A DNA stretch of 64,000 bases from the NCBI GenBank assembly GCA_027422505.1, contig JAPQWV010000300.1, positions 372,001 through 436,000 of the forward strand. The letters are read 5' to 3'. Source of the DNA: Craterostigma plantagineum. Its lineage: Eukaryota > Streptophyta > Magnoliopsida > Lamiales > Linderniaceae. A program made the translations under genes and the position numbers. Shown here one piece after another: positions 11,564 to 22,289 of the stretch. Within the stretch, counting starts at the first letter, position 1; each line of letters opens with the position of its first letter. The notes beneath the pieces are model-generated. The model had not been told where the DNA came from. It ran no database searches and saw nothing but the letters and a program-made list of their open reading frames with translations.

Positions 11564-12115
11564 TGTTGGGGTTGAGCGGTAATTCTTCGGGCACTGCGGA
11601 AGGTTAATTTTGGACTCGCGACAATTTTGTTGGGATTAAAGCCGAAATGACACCGAGAGAACACTGAGATTTTTACGTGGTTCGGCCAATACCGCCTACC
11701 TCCACGGAGAGCACCAGCTTTACTATATTGAGAATATTACACCGTACAAAATAACGCTCGTGTTTAAACCCAAACCCGAGACCCCTTACCCACCCGGGTA
11801 ATATTTTTGTACCTATTCTCAACTACCCCAGTAAAACAAAAACTCGCTCTCAGCCTTATCCACCCGGATAAGTTTACCTCTCACTATTACTCTCTAACTG
11901 AACTTCTCACTTAATTTGGGATGATAATAACTGAAGACTCCTCAGCCTATTTATAGATGTCTTCAGCTCTTCTGGACCACTCAAAACCGGTGGCCAGGAA
12001 TCCGCCGCGTCGCCAGTTGATATGAGCCGCTCATTCTTTATCTTTAAGATTTTTCTTTTTCTTTTATATATATAAAATAATATTATTTTTTTCTTTTTAG
12101 GCGGCTGGCCCAACA
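11564..12115 (-). repeat. 5' LTR of the TR-GAG element
   Basis: 552 bp, TG...CA bounded, with a minus-strand TATA box near 11946-11959. Its few differences from the other LTR show that the element is young. Confidence 0.88.
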
Positions 12116-12598
12116 ATATATATATAAAATATATATATATATATATATATTATAAATAACTAACATAAAAGGGCCAAAGGCAATCCATGTGCAATTGTGC
12201 ATCATCTTCCCCACTCGTTGTATTATGCTACTCAAGAGAATGGGAATCTTTATTTATTTCTGTATTTATTGGGTTGTTTTTATGAATACTTAAGAACGGA
12301 ATAAAGATTTAACATCTAATATATATAGACATATGTAATAAAGATTTAATTTTTTACATGATGAAGCAACACGTATTGAATATAGTTTTAATATTCGTTT
12401 TGACTGAGCTTCAATGTAGAAGAAATTATATTACACAAACGAAAGAATCGTTTGGAAACCCTTCGAAGCATCATGAATCAACGCATGAGACCTTGAAAAT
12501 GTCCTTAATTTAAGCAATTATTCCTGGGCTTTTCGTAGTCGTGTTGTCAAATTGTTGTATGAATATACTAAAATAAACAAATACAAAAATGTACTTAT
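12116..12598. other. AT-rich spacer
   Basis: Begins with a (TA)n tract (12116-12152), the other half of the retrotransposon target site. I see nothing else recognisable. Confidence 0.5.
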
Positions 12599-13549
12599 AA
12601 TATTGGCTTTTTAATTAAATAATTCAAAAAAAAATCAACCACTAAAAAAATAAACAACAAAATGAAAACCATTGATAAAACAGACAGTTACTAACTCGTA
12701 TAATTAGAATACGAGTTACAATGGCATTTCAAGTAACTCGTATTCTAATTATACGAGTTCCTCTCTTTTCTTTTCTTTTTTAACTTATTTTATATGTATT
12801 AATTATATAATCCACCAAATAATAAAATCATCGTTATCTCATGCGATTTACATAATAGAAATCAATAAATGCATCTAATTTATTCGCGACAATTAAAACG
12901 ATATGCATATCTTATATTTTTCGAATACCAAAAATATTTAATTATTTTTATAAAGTTATGAATTCTTACCGTTAGGCAATATCAATCGAAATATATAACT
13001 ATATATAATGGATTGAACTATGTATTTGTTATGTACCCCTTTTTCAGGCAGATGGAGAAAGACGTCATCTCCACAATTTGGAAAGAAAAAAGAAGATAAG
13101 ACACTGTATATATTTAATGTGTACCCCTTTTCGATTGATGTTGCCTTAACGATAAGATTTCCTAAGTTTAAAAAATAATTAAATAGTTTCGATATTCGAA
13201 AAATATAAGATATGCATATCATTTTAATAGTCGCGAAACAAACAATAAATTAGATGCGCTTATTGATTTGTATTATGTATTCACATGAGATAACGATGAT
13301 TTAATGATTTTGTGGATTATATAATTAATAAATATAAAAGTTAAAATACAAAAAAAAAGAGAGTAATTCATATAATTAGAATACAAGTTACTAAAAATGC
13401 CATGTCGACAAGGAACTCGTATTCTAATTATACGAGTTAGTAACTCGTATCCTGTTTTTACGAAAATGTCTGTTTTATTAATGGCTTTCGAGGTTGTTTA
13501 TTTTATTAATGGTTCATTTTTTAATTATTTAATTAAAAAAGCCAATATT
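12599..13549. mobile_element. Foldback element, about 430-bp inverted arms
   Basis: The left arm starting AATATTGGCTTTTTAATT is mirrored by the right end AATTAAAAAAGCCAATATT, and the matching continues inward for several hundred bases, leaving a small centre near 13040-13090. Each arm contains two copies of a 25-bp near-palindrome (12693-12717, 12735-12759, 13365-13389, 13414-13438). No ORF makes sense and no clear target duplication is visible. It could be transcribed into a long hairpin. Confidence 0.78.
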
Positions 13550-13787
13550 AATGAATCTATATGTACTCGGAAAACGAAAATTTGGACTCTCTTTGGTGAT
13601 ATTCAGATCATGACAAGCTTTAAAACATGGTATTCTGCACAAAATCTCGAATTTCAAGACACGAATATGATAGTTCTGTTCTATAAATAATATATCATGT
13701 CAATTATTTACCTTTGCTCTAGCCATCGCATCTTCTATCATGAACACTTTCTGTGTGATATCACGGCTATAATTAATGCAGCGCAAA
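13550..13787. other. Spacer with an exon-like fragment on the minus strand
   Basis: Minus strand 13787-13712 reads an open frame ending ...DITQKVFMIEDAMARAK followed by a donor-like GTAAAT. It is cut off upstream by the hAT element starting at 13788. I do not recognise the protein. It may be a gene fragment or chance. Confidence 0.25.
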
Positions 13788-14120
13788 TAGTACTGCCAAT
13801 TTGGCTCGCGGCCGCGGGCCGCCCCGCCCCGCCAGGGCGGGATGCAATTTGTTAGGCCAGCCCTCGCGGGTGCGGGCTTTGGCAGCGTGGGGCGGGCTAT
13901 CTCGCGGGCCGGCCCGCCATTGTTGTTATTATATATAACATATTATATAAAAAGTAAATATTACATTAATTAGATAATGTAATTAATGATTCATTAGTTA
14001 CGTCTAATTAATACCATATATATTATCAAACACATGATTAATAACGTATCTATCAGTAATTTTTTTAATAAATACCATAATATAAGTGTTAATATTTTGT
14101 TATATTGAGCTATCCTAATC

Positions 14121-14173
14121 AAGGTTGTAAAAAGCGTTAGGCGCTACCTAGGCGCACGAAGGGGGCCTACCAC
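14121..14173. mobile_element. Left part of a repeat with GGCGCTACCTAGGCGC ends
   Basis: AAAAGCGTTAGGCGCTACCTAGGCGC resembles a common plant repeat end. It continues after the inner MITE as CTAGACTGCCTAGGCGGTTTC (14722 onward). It is the middle layer of a three-level nest; its far end in the AT-rich DNA before 15070 is unclear. Confidence 0.45.
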
Positions 14174-14713
14174 TAGGCTTGTCAATGGGGCGGAGATTCC
14201 CGTCCCCGCGGGGATCCGCCCCGAACGGGGCGGGGAATCCCCAAATTTTAATCCTCGCGGGGCGGGGATGGGGAATTTTTTGTCCCCGTAGGCGGGGACG
14301 GGGCGGGGACGGGGATCATAGTCCCCGCCCCGTTCCCCGCCATTAATATTATTTAAATAAAATATTTTATAGCTTAAATTAATAACTAAATCATATTTTT
14401 TAGACATAGTTTATATTATTATAGTTTAGAAAAAATATATTTTTTACAATTTTTTTAATATTATAATATAAATTAAATTTAATATATAATATAAATAATG
14501 TATTCAATTTATATTATAATGAAAAAATATTTTTTTTTAGAAAAATTCATGGGGACGGGGAATCCCCGCAGGGGCGGGGACCCAGCGGGGATGGGGATGG
14601 TGACGATTTTTTCCCCGTTTAGTTCGTGGGGACGGGGATGGGGATTCCCCGTCGACATGGGGACGGGGATGGGACCTAATCTCCGCCCCCACCCCGCCCC
14701 GTTGACATCCCTA
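14174..14713. mobile_element. hAT MITE with G-rich subterminal blocks
   Basis: Ends TAGGCTTGTCAATGGGGCGG and, inverted, TAGGGATGTCAACGGGGCGG are flanked by a perfect 8-bp duplication CCTACCAC (14166-14173 and 14714-14721). Both ends carry runs of GGGG spaced by 1-4 bases (for example GGGGACGGGGATGGGG), and the centre is AT-rich. There is no coding capacity. Confidence 0.85.
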
Positions 14714-14721
14714 CCTACCAC

Positions 14722-15070
14722 CTAGACTGCCTAGGCGGTTTCTAGACGAAAATTAGGCGATCTTTATTTTTTATTATTTTTTATATATCTAGAAATTCTA
14801 ATAAATAATGTCACACAACAATGCAACAAATAACATTAGTAAAAAAATATTGTTTTAAAAATAATGTTGGACGAAGTAATCCTAATTTTTTTAGTTTATA
14901 TATATTTTATTTAATATTTTTTGAATCTAATTGGACTTTTCGAAAGAAAACTAATACTAGTGAAAAGATAATGTTTAGGAGATATTGGACAAATTTATTC
15001 CATTTTTCATTTCAGATTATGTATTTTTATATTTCGAATTATATCTTAGTTATATATTTTTAATTTCAGT
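14722..15070. other. AT-rich core of the enclosing repeats
   Basis: Continuation of the middle repeat followed by the AT-rich interior of the outer hAT-like element. No gene. Confidence 0.5.
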
Positions 15071-15180
15071 TATATGGCTGGCCCGTCCTGCCCACCAAAG
15101 CCCGTGGCCCATGCGAGCTAGCCGGGCGGGCCTGAAAATTGCAGCCCGCAGACCAATTTGACTGCTCTACCACTAGCTTA

Positions 15181-15990
15181 ATATGTCAAAATAAATTTGA
15201 GGTGCTATCTCCTTACTTTCCATTCAAGAAAGATGAAGATAGAATCTATCAACTCCACATGGATAAATGATCAAATTGCCACTCTTCCTTTCACGGGAGT
15301 TAAAAAATACTATGATGGCGCCGTTGCTTTCTATTTTTTTTACTAGATTTTTTTTTTGTATTTTATTCAGCAATCCTAAAGTTTCTTTTTGATCCAACCA
15401 AAAAAAGAAAAATCTTGTTTTTTTCCGCACCCACTTATTGTACAATATAATTATTGTTAAGAGCCCTTCGGTGTGAAAACAAAAAAGTTTGTGACGCTAA
15501 ATTTGACTTCCGACAGATAAGAGAAAATCGGAAATACCTTTTATCCCATACTCTCTCGATACATAATTGAATTTTGTGAGGAAAAAACACTACAAAAAAT
15601 TTCCATATCGAACTTGAAGTGCCATGCTATTATTACTTAATATTCATAAGGCGAAGGCATAGTTTCTTTTTTTTTTTCTCAAATACAAATAAAAAAACTC
15701 ATTGGCGCCAAGCGTGAGGGAATGCTAGAAGTTTGATTATTTCTCCTCCAACCAGGATAAAAGATCCCATCGATGCGGCTAATCCCATGCATATTGTATG
15801 GACCTCTCGCACAAATAAATAGCTACTCCAGGTATTACCCATCCACCAGTAGAGTTTATTAACAAATACAGATCTTTGGTATCGTCCTCGATACTGAGAT
15901 ACCATAAGACCAATAAGTTGATTCGAGAATCGGTTGGAAATCCTACCTGACTGGCGACCTCCTATATTTTCTACCTAAGTCGACTTCGCA
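15181..15990 (-). pseudogene. clpP: Nuclear plastid DNA: clpP exon 2 and group II intron 2
   Basis: Minus strand 15950-15700 matches chloroplast ClpP protease across two frames: [27 protein letters not shown], then [16 protein letters not shown] and LAFPHA. The change of frame in the middle marks a deletion. The exon ends at the normal position and is followed by GCGCCAATGAG, the start of the plastid clpP group II intron. The DNA down to about 15181 reads as intron-like plastid sequence, for example GGTTGGATCAAAAAGAAAC. In a plastid this gene encodes the catalytic Clp protease subunit; here it is a dead nuclear insert (NUPT). The outer limits are approximate. Confidence 0.75.
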
Positions 15991-16829
15991 CTTGATTTCG
16001 ACTTATTTTTTGAGGAGACCTAAATACGTCTGAAATGTGAGTTTGTGCCTAACTATCGAAATAACTGGTCCGAAATCGAAATCAATATATTTAATGACTA
16101 AATTTATATTTCTGTTGTCTTATCAAATACTGATATTACTTTAGCATGGGGGTATTTTAGTACAATTCTAAATCAACTAAGCTCCTCAAGGTGTTGTTTA
16201 ATTGGAAGTGTATCAACATACAGAAATAATATTCTAAAAGTACTTAAAAGTTGAAACGAATAATGTACAATAATCTAACTTGTTATGAAAAAGATAATAT
16301 GAGGTGGCCGAGAAAACTTATCTAGTGGAGTCCAGTCTAATTGGACCACATACCTTATATTTGTTAAATTTATCTAGGGTCCCTATAGTGTAATTTTTTT
16401 CACATTTACTCCCAACATTAAGAAAGTCTTCATATATTAATTACTAATAAAAACAAGTTGGTGTAATGACCCCAATGGGCCTCGTGCGGCTCCAACACTA
16501 TCGGCATATAAAATATCTTCAATGGATATTCTATTTTTATGTTTTGGTTCTTATTTGTTAACGAAACTATATTTTCATCAGCAAGTTTCATAGTATTTAT
16601 ACATATTTTATATTATTATAAACTCTACTCCAGGTATTTGAAGTAGATCTGGTATAGCTGGCATCGATTCATCTGGTATACGTGTTACTATTTTTTTAGC
16701 AGGCCTATTTCGGTAATTAGGCATAGAACTGTTACTACATGAAATCATAGCGTTACTTGGAATATCTAAAGTGGTATATTATGATCTGCTTTTGTTTTTC
16801 ATAAGTATAGGTATGGCAATTTTTTAGCA
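15991..16829. other. AT-rich spacer, no recognised feature
   Basis: No ORF, repeat family or structured RNA that I can support. Confidence 0.4.
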
Positions 16830-19800
16830 GAACCATTTCGATAAATTTTGGGCGGGATATTGGTTTTGGATGGATTTGGGTGGATTTACTATATTTGCTA
16901 AATTTTGGGCGGGATTTGTGGATTGATTGGGTTAATTTGGCGGGATTTATGCCACAATTGGAATTTTGGGCGGGATTGTTAAATCAATGCAAATGTGTTA
17001 CTAATAACTACTTAACTGTTATCCACTAGTTACATATGTTACTAAAAGTTGTTTATGTGTTACAAATTGTTGTAGTTGTCGCACCAAGGTTTAGGATTAT
17101 GTGTTTATGGAGATTAAGGTTTAAGTTTCAGGGTTAACCTTAACGTTTCATGATTTACGACATATAAAATGATAGTTGTGGTTTAATTTTGAATTTTGAT
17201 GGTATTCGTGTTGAATTCATATGTTATGTTTCAATGAACAAGATACTAGTCTATGTTTTGCTATGAAGTTTATAAGTTTACATACCTATTAACCTCAAAC
17301 AATCACTATAATCCACCTCCAACGAACAATGTGGATTTTAAAGGAATTTGGTGGGATGAATGCATCAAATCATACTTTTACAAGATGTTAATCTTGTAAA
17401 TTCAAACAATGTGCATTTATGAACGAATTTAATCCAATTAGTAATGTGGTACTGGAAACCTATTATGTGGTATCATCTGTAAAAAGATTTATTCTGTAGG
17501 TTTGTATTGTTATTTTCTAGCGAAATGTAATATTACATGCGGGCAATCTGGTACCGGCAATAGGTTCTTCTTAACACTTCACTAATTTCTTTAATTTCGC
17601 TCACAAATCCAATTCTTCTCAATTATTTAGGGTTTGGGGTCTCAAATTTTGAGTTTATGGTCCATTAAATGTTGTTCGTGCTTCAATTTTGAACTTTGAA
17701 TACGTTTGTGATGGAACATAACGATTATGTCTCATTAAAAGAGATACTATTATATGTTGTGAAGGAAGAGCTATATGTTTACTTGATTTTTAAACTCAAC
17801 TTTCACATATTGATATCAACATTCGCAAAACGTGTCGTTTAATGAAATTTTGTGATTTAACTTCATCATATAATCTATTTCTATGAATGTCAATCTTATG
17901 CATCCGAACAAAATGAATTTACGAACAAAATTAATCGAAATAGTAATGTGGTATTGATTAGCTATTTATGGTACTTGTAGCTACAAATGTTTTAAAAGCT
18001 TTGTTTATATTGTTATTTTTTTATCACCATGTGTCATTATTTGTAGGCAATGTTGTAATATTAAGTCTGTACTGTTAATATCTCTGACAATCTAGAACCT
18101 TCAGGAATGTTCTTAATGATGTGTTACCCAGAAGGCGTGAATTGTTACTCAGAATAAATGAAGTGTTATCAACCAGCTTTTTAATTGACAAACGTTCAAA
18201 TATTAGGTCCCATCAAAATTCTTCGTTATCCATTATCAACATTAATAATTTCATTCAATTAAAATGACTCGTGATCAAACTTAGTCGAATCTACCTTATT
18301 AGTTCATTAAAGTCGAGACTTCACCTATTTTCAACGAAATTTTTGAATTGTATTAATCACATTATTCCATGATAAATTTCAGTTTTTTTCGATGGTTACA
18401 TTGGAGATTGACATCGATTTAACCTTATCGTGTCATTTACGTCGGAGATTCGAGCTATTTCCAACATGTTACGATCTATTCTTCTTTGCCTTTACTTGGG
18501 TATTACATGTGTTATTTACGGGTGACGAGTCTTTATTATTTTCTCATTATATATTCGTTTTGCGGAAACATTTGTCTAAACTTTAAGGCATATGATATTA
18601 TTGTTCCATTAATTGTGACCCAGAAAGCATGAAGTGTTATCCAGTAACCATTTTAATTAGCAAACGTTTACCGCTTAACTCATCAAAATTCTTCGTTATT
18701 CCATGATTAACATCAATAATTATCATCGATAACTAAGGCCCATTAAAGTCAAGATTTCCGAATTTACATTATCCAATCATTAAAGTCAAGATTTCATCGT
18801 ATTAAACGAAATTTCCGAATTGTTTTTGAAGCATTCGTGCTTTATGAACTTCGAAAACTCTCTTTGATTATGATGATCCATGAAAAATTCAAGCCAATAT
18901 AACTTTGTGCTGTTAGTAACGTCGAGATTGGGTCGGATTTGGAATGTGAATTTTTATTTCGATCGCTTGAGTGTAAGGAATGTGTTATTATAGCAGGAAT
19001 CGGTATTGTTTTTGAATGATATGTTTACTAAAAGAAACGTTGTATTTTCTGCTATACGGGCTATATTTATTTTCTCACAATTAACATCACTAATATCCGA
19101 AACTTATCAACACCTATGATCAAATTAAATATAATTTCAACTTATATTATCACAATTGTGGAGATCTATTCGGGTCTGAGTGTGAAATCTCGTTTCGATC
19201 GACGTCGCTTGTTTGTCGAGAGATGATGACATATACATGTAAATTTTTGCAACAGTGAAGGACAAATATGTCTTATTCCAGGGTTTGAGTATTTTTCTCT
19301 GAATTTTTCGTTGTAAAACTGATTAATTTGTTATTAGTTGTATAAGTATTGGTATTCTCGTCTACAGCGCGTAGTACTCAATAAAAAACTATTAGTTATT
19401 CGAATGAAAGGAAGTGTTTTTTTTCAGCGCGAAACTGTTATTATTATTATTTCGAAACCTGTATCGCATCATTGAAGTATTTTTCGTCGATTTGGCATAT
19501 GATAGGGTTAAATATGTCTTATCGCATCATTTAGGTATTTTCCTATGATTTGTTTGTTGTCTTAGTATTAGCATTATAATTGATAAAGTTGTTACTAAAT
19601 ATATGCGATATTGTACTCAATACAGGTATCCAAATGTATGGAAGTGTTTTTTTTCAGCCCAAAACTGTTATAATTATTTCGACAACTGTAATCGGATAAT
19701 TTATATATCATGTGGTAAATTTCGCATATGTCAGGGATAATTATGTCTTTTCGCAGCCTTTAGGTAGTTTCCACTGAATTTTTCGAAACTAGGTCATTTA

Positions 19801-19900
19801 TCCTAAACCAAATTCTAATGGGACCTGAACCCAAAGTTAAATATATTAGTAGGACCTGAAGTTTAATTAACCCTAAAAAAATCATCATGGAAGACATTAT
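16830..19900. mobile_element. Non-coding GTTAC-motif repeat element (copy 1)
   Basis: It starts with four close copies of AATTTTGGGCGGGATT-like sequence (16846-16990). It continues with scattered GTTAC/GTTACC words (for example TGTTACCCAGAAGGCGTG near 18120) and with blocks such as TTCACCTATTTTCAACGAAATT. These parallel 33.5-34.5 kb, so it is a diverged relative of the 30.1-34.7 kb element. The ends are not defined, and no protein can be read. Confidence 0.5.
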
Positions 19901-19919
19901 GTTTTTTGGCGGATAGTAA

Positions 19920-20161
19920 GGGTGTGTTTGGTTCATGGAAAATAGTAAAAAAGAAAAGGGAAAGGAAAAGTATTTCGTATTTGGTTGTTACGGAGAATAC
20001 GTAAGGAAAAGAAAAGAAAAAACATTTGGTTTATTTTTGAGTTGAAACTAATAAAAACTAATTTCCTCACCAAATGGTGCCGAAAATGAAGAGAAACTTA
20101 CGGAAATAATTTTTTCCATTGTTTTCTTTTCCATCATAATTTCCTCAAACCAAACACGGTG
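19920..20161. mobile_element. Tourist-like (PIF/Harbinger) MITE
   Basis: 242 bp with ends GGGTGTGTTTGGTT and AACCAAACACGGTG, flanked by TAA on both sides (19917-19919, 20162-20164). End sequence, size and 3-bp target duplication are those of Tourist-type MITEs. Confidence 0.85.
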
Positions 20162-20164
20162 TAA

Positions 20165-20995
20165 ACTTTTAGAATATCTTCCTGGCAGTTGAACATTAGA
20201 TCAACTTTTTTTGTGACTTGCAATGTATAATTGGAATGGATTCATGAAATAATTTCTTACGTAACAATTTCTCATCCTTGCTAGTGGAGTTTATTACATG
20301 GCATAGCTTGCTGATAATATATAGTTGCAAAAAACCACCTCACTTTAAATGGTTCTATTATATTGGGGTTATCACTAAACTGCTGATTAGAAACATTTTT
20401 CAGTCAGCAATTTATAAGGAATAAAGACTATTGAAAATTGTTGGATGTCAACTCAATTCTCACATCAGATAATTACAAGATTATAAGTGGCTTAAGCTTG
20501 TGGGCTAACCACATCTATTATCAACTGGTATTGAGGAGAAACCTCACAAACTTATATAGGCTTGGACCAAAATTGGGCACGAAAAAATCACTACAAAAAT
20601 GACAGTAGACCCAAATATATTCCGACACAAGAACACACTTACCTATTTTTGCAATCATCAAATCCAAATGACTAAACCAAACAATGTTATACTTAATTAT
20701 CCGAATTTGTAATTTTGCCATGGGTATAATATCTATACTCATATAATTGGTGTAGGATGGCTATAAACTGCTATATTTGGTCTGTCTGCAATTTAGACCC
20801 TTTATTTATAATTTAATTAATTGAAAAAATATTCTTATCATTTCGAATTTGTACTTATGCCATGCCCATTATTTTCTCATTATATATCTAAAAATATATT
20901 TCATCTTAAACCCTAAAAATAATAAATCTCAAAATTTAAAAAATATTACACATAATTATACTGTGCCCAAGGATACACCTTTTTGTTGGGACGTC
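20165..20995. other. AT-rich spacer
   Basis: No gene or repeat recognised. Confidence 0.4.
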
Positions 20996-21012
20996 TCTCT
21001 CTCTCTCCATTA

Positions 21013-21045
<33 letters not shown>

Positions 21046-21070
21046 GATATATATATATATATATATATAT
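20996..21070. repeat. (CT)n-(AC)n-(AT)n compound microsatellite
   Basis: CTCTCTCTCTCC is followed by about 15 AC units and by AT repeats that run straight into the Sirevirus LTR, whose first bases are lost in the AT run. Confidence 0.9.
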
Positions 21071-21940
21071 ATGCCTAAGAGGGGGGATGAATTAGGCTAC
21101 AAAAAACTTTTTGCTTCTTTGATATAAAGTATCTTTAAAATGAGAACAACACAATTAAAGCGTTTTGATTGTTATTCCCTTAAATGTTGGTCGAGTAGAT
21201 TTGTGTGAGTGCAAGTGAACAGAAAAGTAAATGACAACTGGATTTATATAGGTTATATTCCCAATTGGGGTTTAGTCCTCTCCTTGAGGTCTGCTCCTCA
21301 AGAGTTTGATCAATCCACTATGTTACCGTAGTTGGTTACAGAAGTGATCGATCGCCCTTACACAACCGAGACCAAGATGAACACTAGACCGCGGCTAGGG
21401 TGCCTAACCCCGAGTTTCGTTCCACGTCGTTCCCTGAGAATCCGTATTCTCCGATGGAAACAGCTCGTCCCGAAGGTCAGCTGGATTAATCCTCCCTCCA
21501 TGAAAGGCACGCTTCACTCTTGTCTCCTTGTGAGGTTCACACACGCTCAGATTGGGATGGTGGTTTTGCTAAACTTAGGGTGCACTCAACTATCGCAAAT
21601 GAAAGCACAAAGCACTAACAGAGAATAATAATTCGCAAATCAAATGCTCTAATTCAGATCTCTGTTCTTGCTATCTCGTGTGTTGTTCGTTCGCTGTCAG
21701 CACCCGATGTAGAAGTGTCGACTTATATAGTCCCGTTAGTATCACACATTTCATATGGAATGTCAATCGCAATCACCAGTTCAGCACATCATTCCATCAT
21801 AATTATCATGCCAAATTAAACTCCAAGTATCACAACGGTCATGTATATATTGCCGTAATGCATATATCATGTAATTCACATAACACACAAGTCGAAATAT
21901 GATGGAGTTTATCAACGTCACTTATTTATTTCAACACGCT
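21071..21940 (-). repeat. Sirevirus-type copia 3' LTR, first part (element B/C)
   Basis: TGCCTAAGAGGGGGGATGAATTAGGC and the following 500 bp are roughly 90% like 60218-60780 and more distantly like the LTRs of the element at 42.1-52.3 kb. The LTR is interrupted and resumes near 24846. The exact break with the inserted DNA is uncertain. Confidence 0.75.
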
Positions 21941-22289
21941 AAGTTGAGATAGGAAAGAACTACAAGGTTATCATTATTAGCTAAGAAACTATCGAAATAT
22001 GGGGACAAGAAGGAAGAAGGAAACACTGAAAAATAATTTAACCTTCTAACGACGATTGAGCAACAGAAGGAGAGAGATAATATTCGAAAGGTATAATCCC
22101 TTCTTAGCTTTAGTATTTAACTTTTCTCTTTTCAGAATATGCTAATATACGGTTATGCAAGAAAGAAATTTTGGAGAATTTTAGGTTTTAGAAGGTGTAG
22201 GAAATTATCAGGTATGAAAGTCTGAAAATGATTAGGGTTTTTGATACGGTTTGTAAGATCTTCAAACTGTTCTTGGAAAAAAAATGTGG

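Larger units (their letters stand above)
9315..12115 (-). mobile_element. Non-autonomous Ty1-copia element, TR-GAG type
   Basis: A complete 2.8-kb element lying on the minus strand. It has two 552-bp LTRs with TG...CA ends, a 5-bp target duplication (ATATA at 9310-9314 and 12116-12120), a primer-binding site, a polypurine tract and one intact gag-protease ORF. Integrase, reverse transcriptase and RNase H are absent, so it must be mobilised by enzymes of another element. The two LTRs differ at only about eight places that I noticed by eye, so the insertion is recent. Confidence 0.88.
13788..15169. mobile_element. Non-autonomous hAT-like element with GC-rich ends (copy 1)
   Basis: Ends are TAGTACTGCCAATTTGGC and, inverted, TAGAGCAGTCAAATTGG. 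Inside each end is a strongly GC-rich block made of GGGCCGGCCCGCC-like words, and the core is AT-rich. The same architecture occurs at 39837-40743 and, truncated, at 34735-35115. The 8-bp flanks (AGCGCAAA and CCACTAGC) do not match, so either the right end was exchanged or the flanks have decayed. It is interrupted by other elements. Confidence 0.65.

Noticed and set aside
10065..11575. Plus-strand ORFs opposite the gag gene
   Set aside because: Shadows of the intact minus-strand gag-protease frame.
14144..14725. Gly/Pro/Arg-rich ORFs on both strands
   Set aside because: Produced by the G-rich ends of a MITE.
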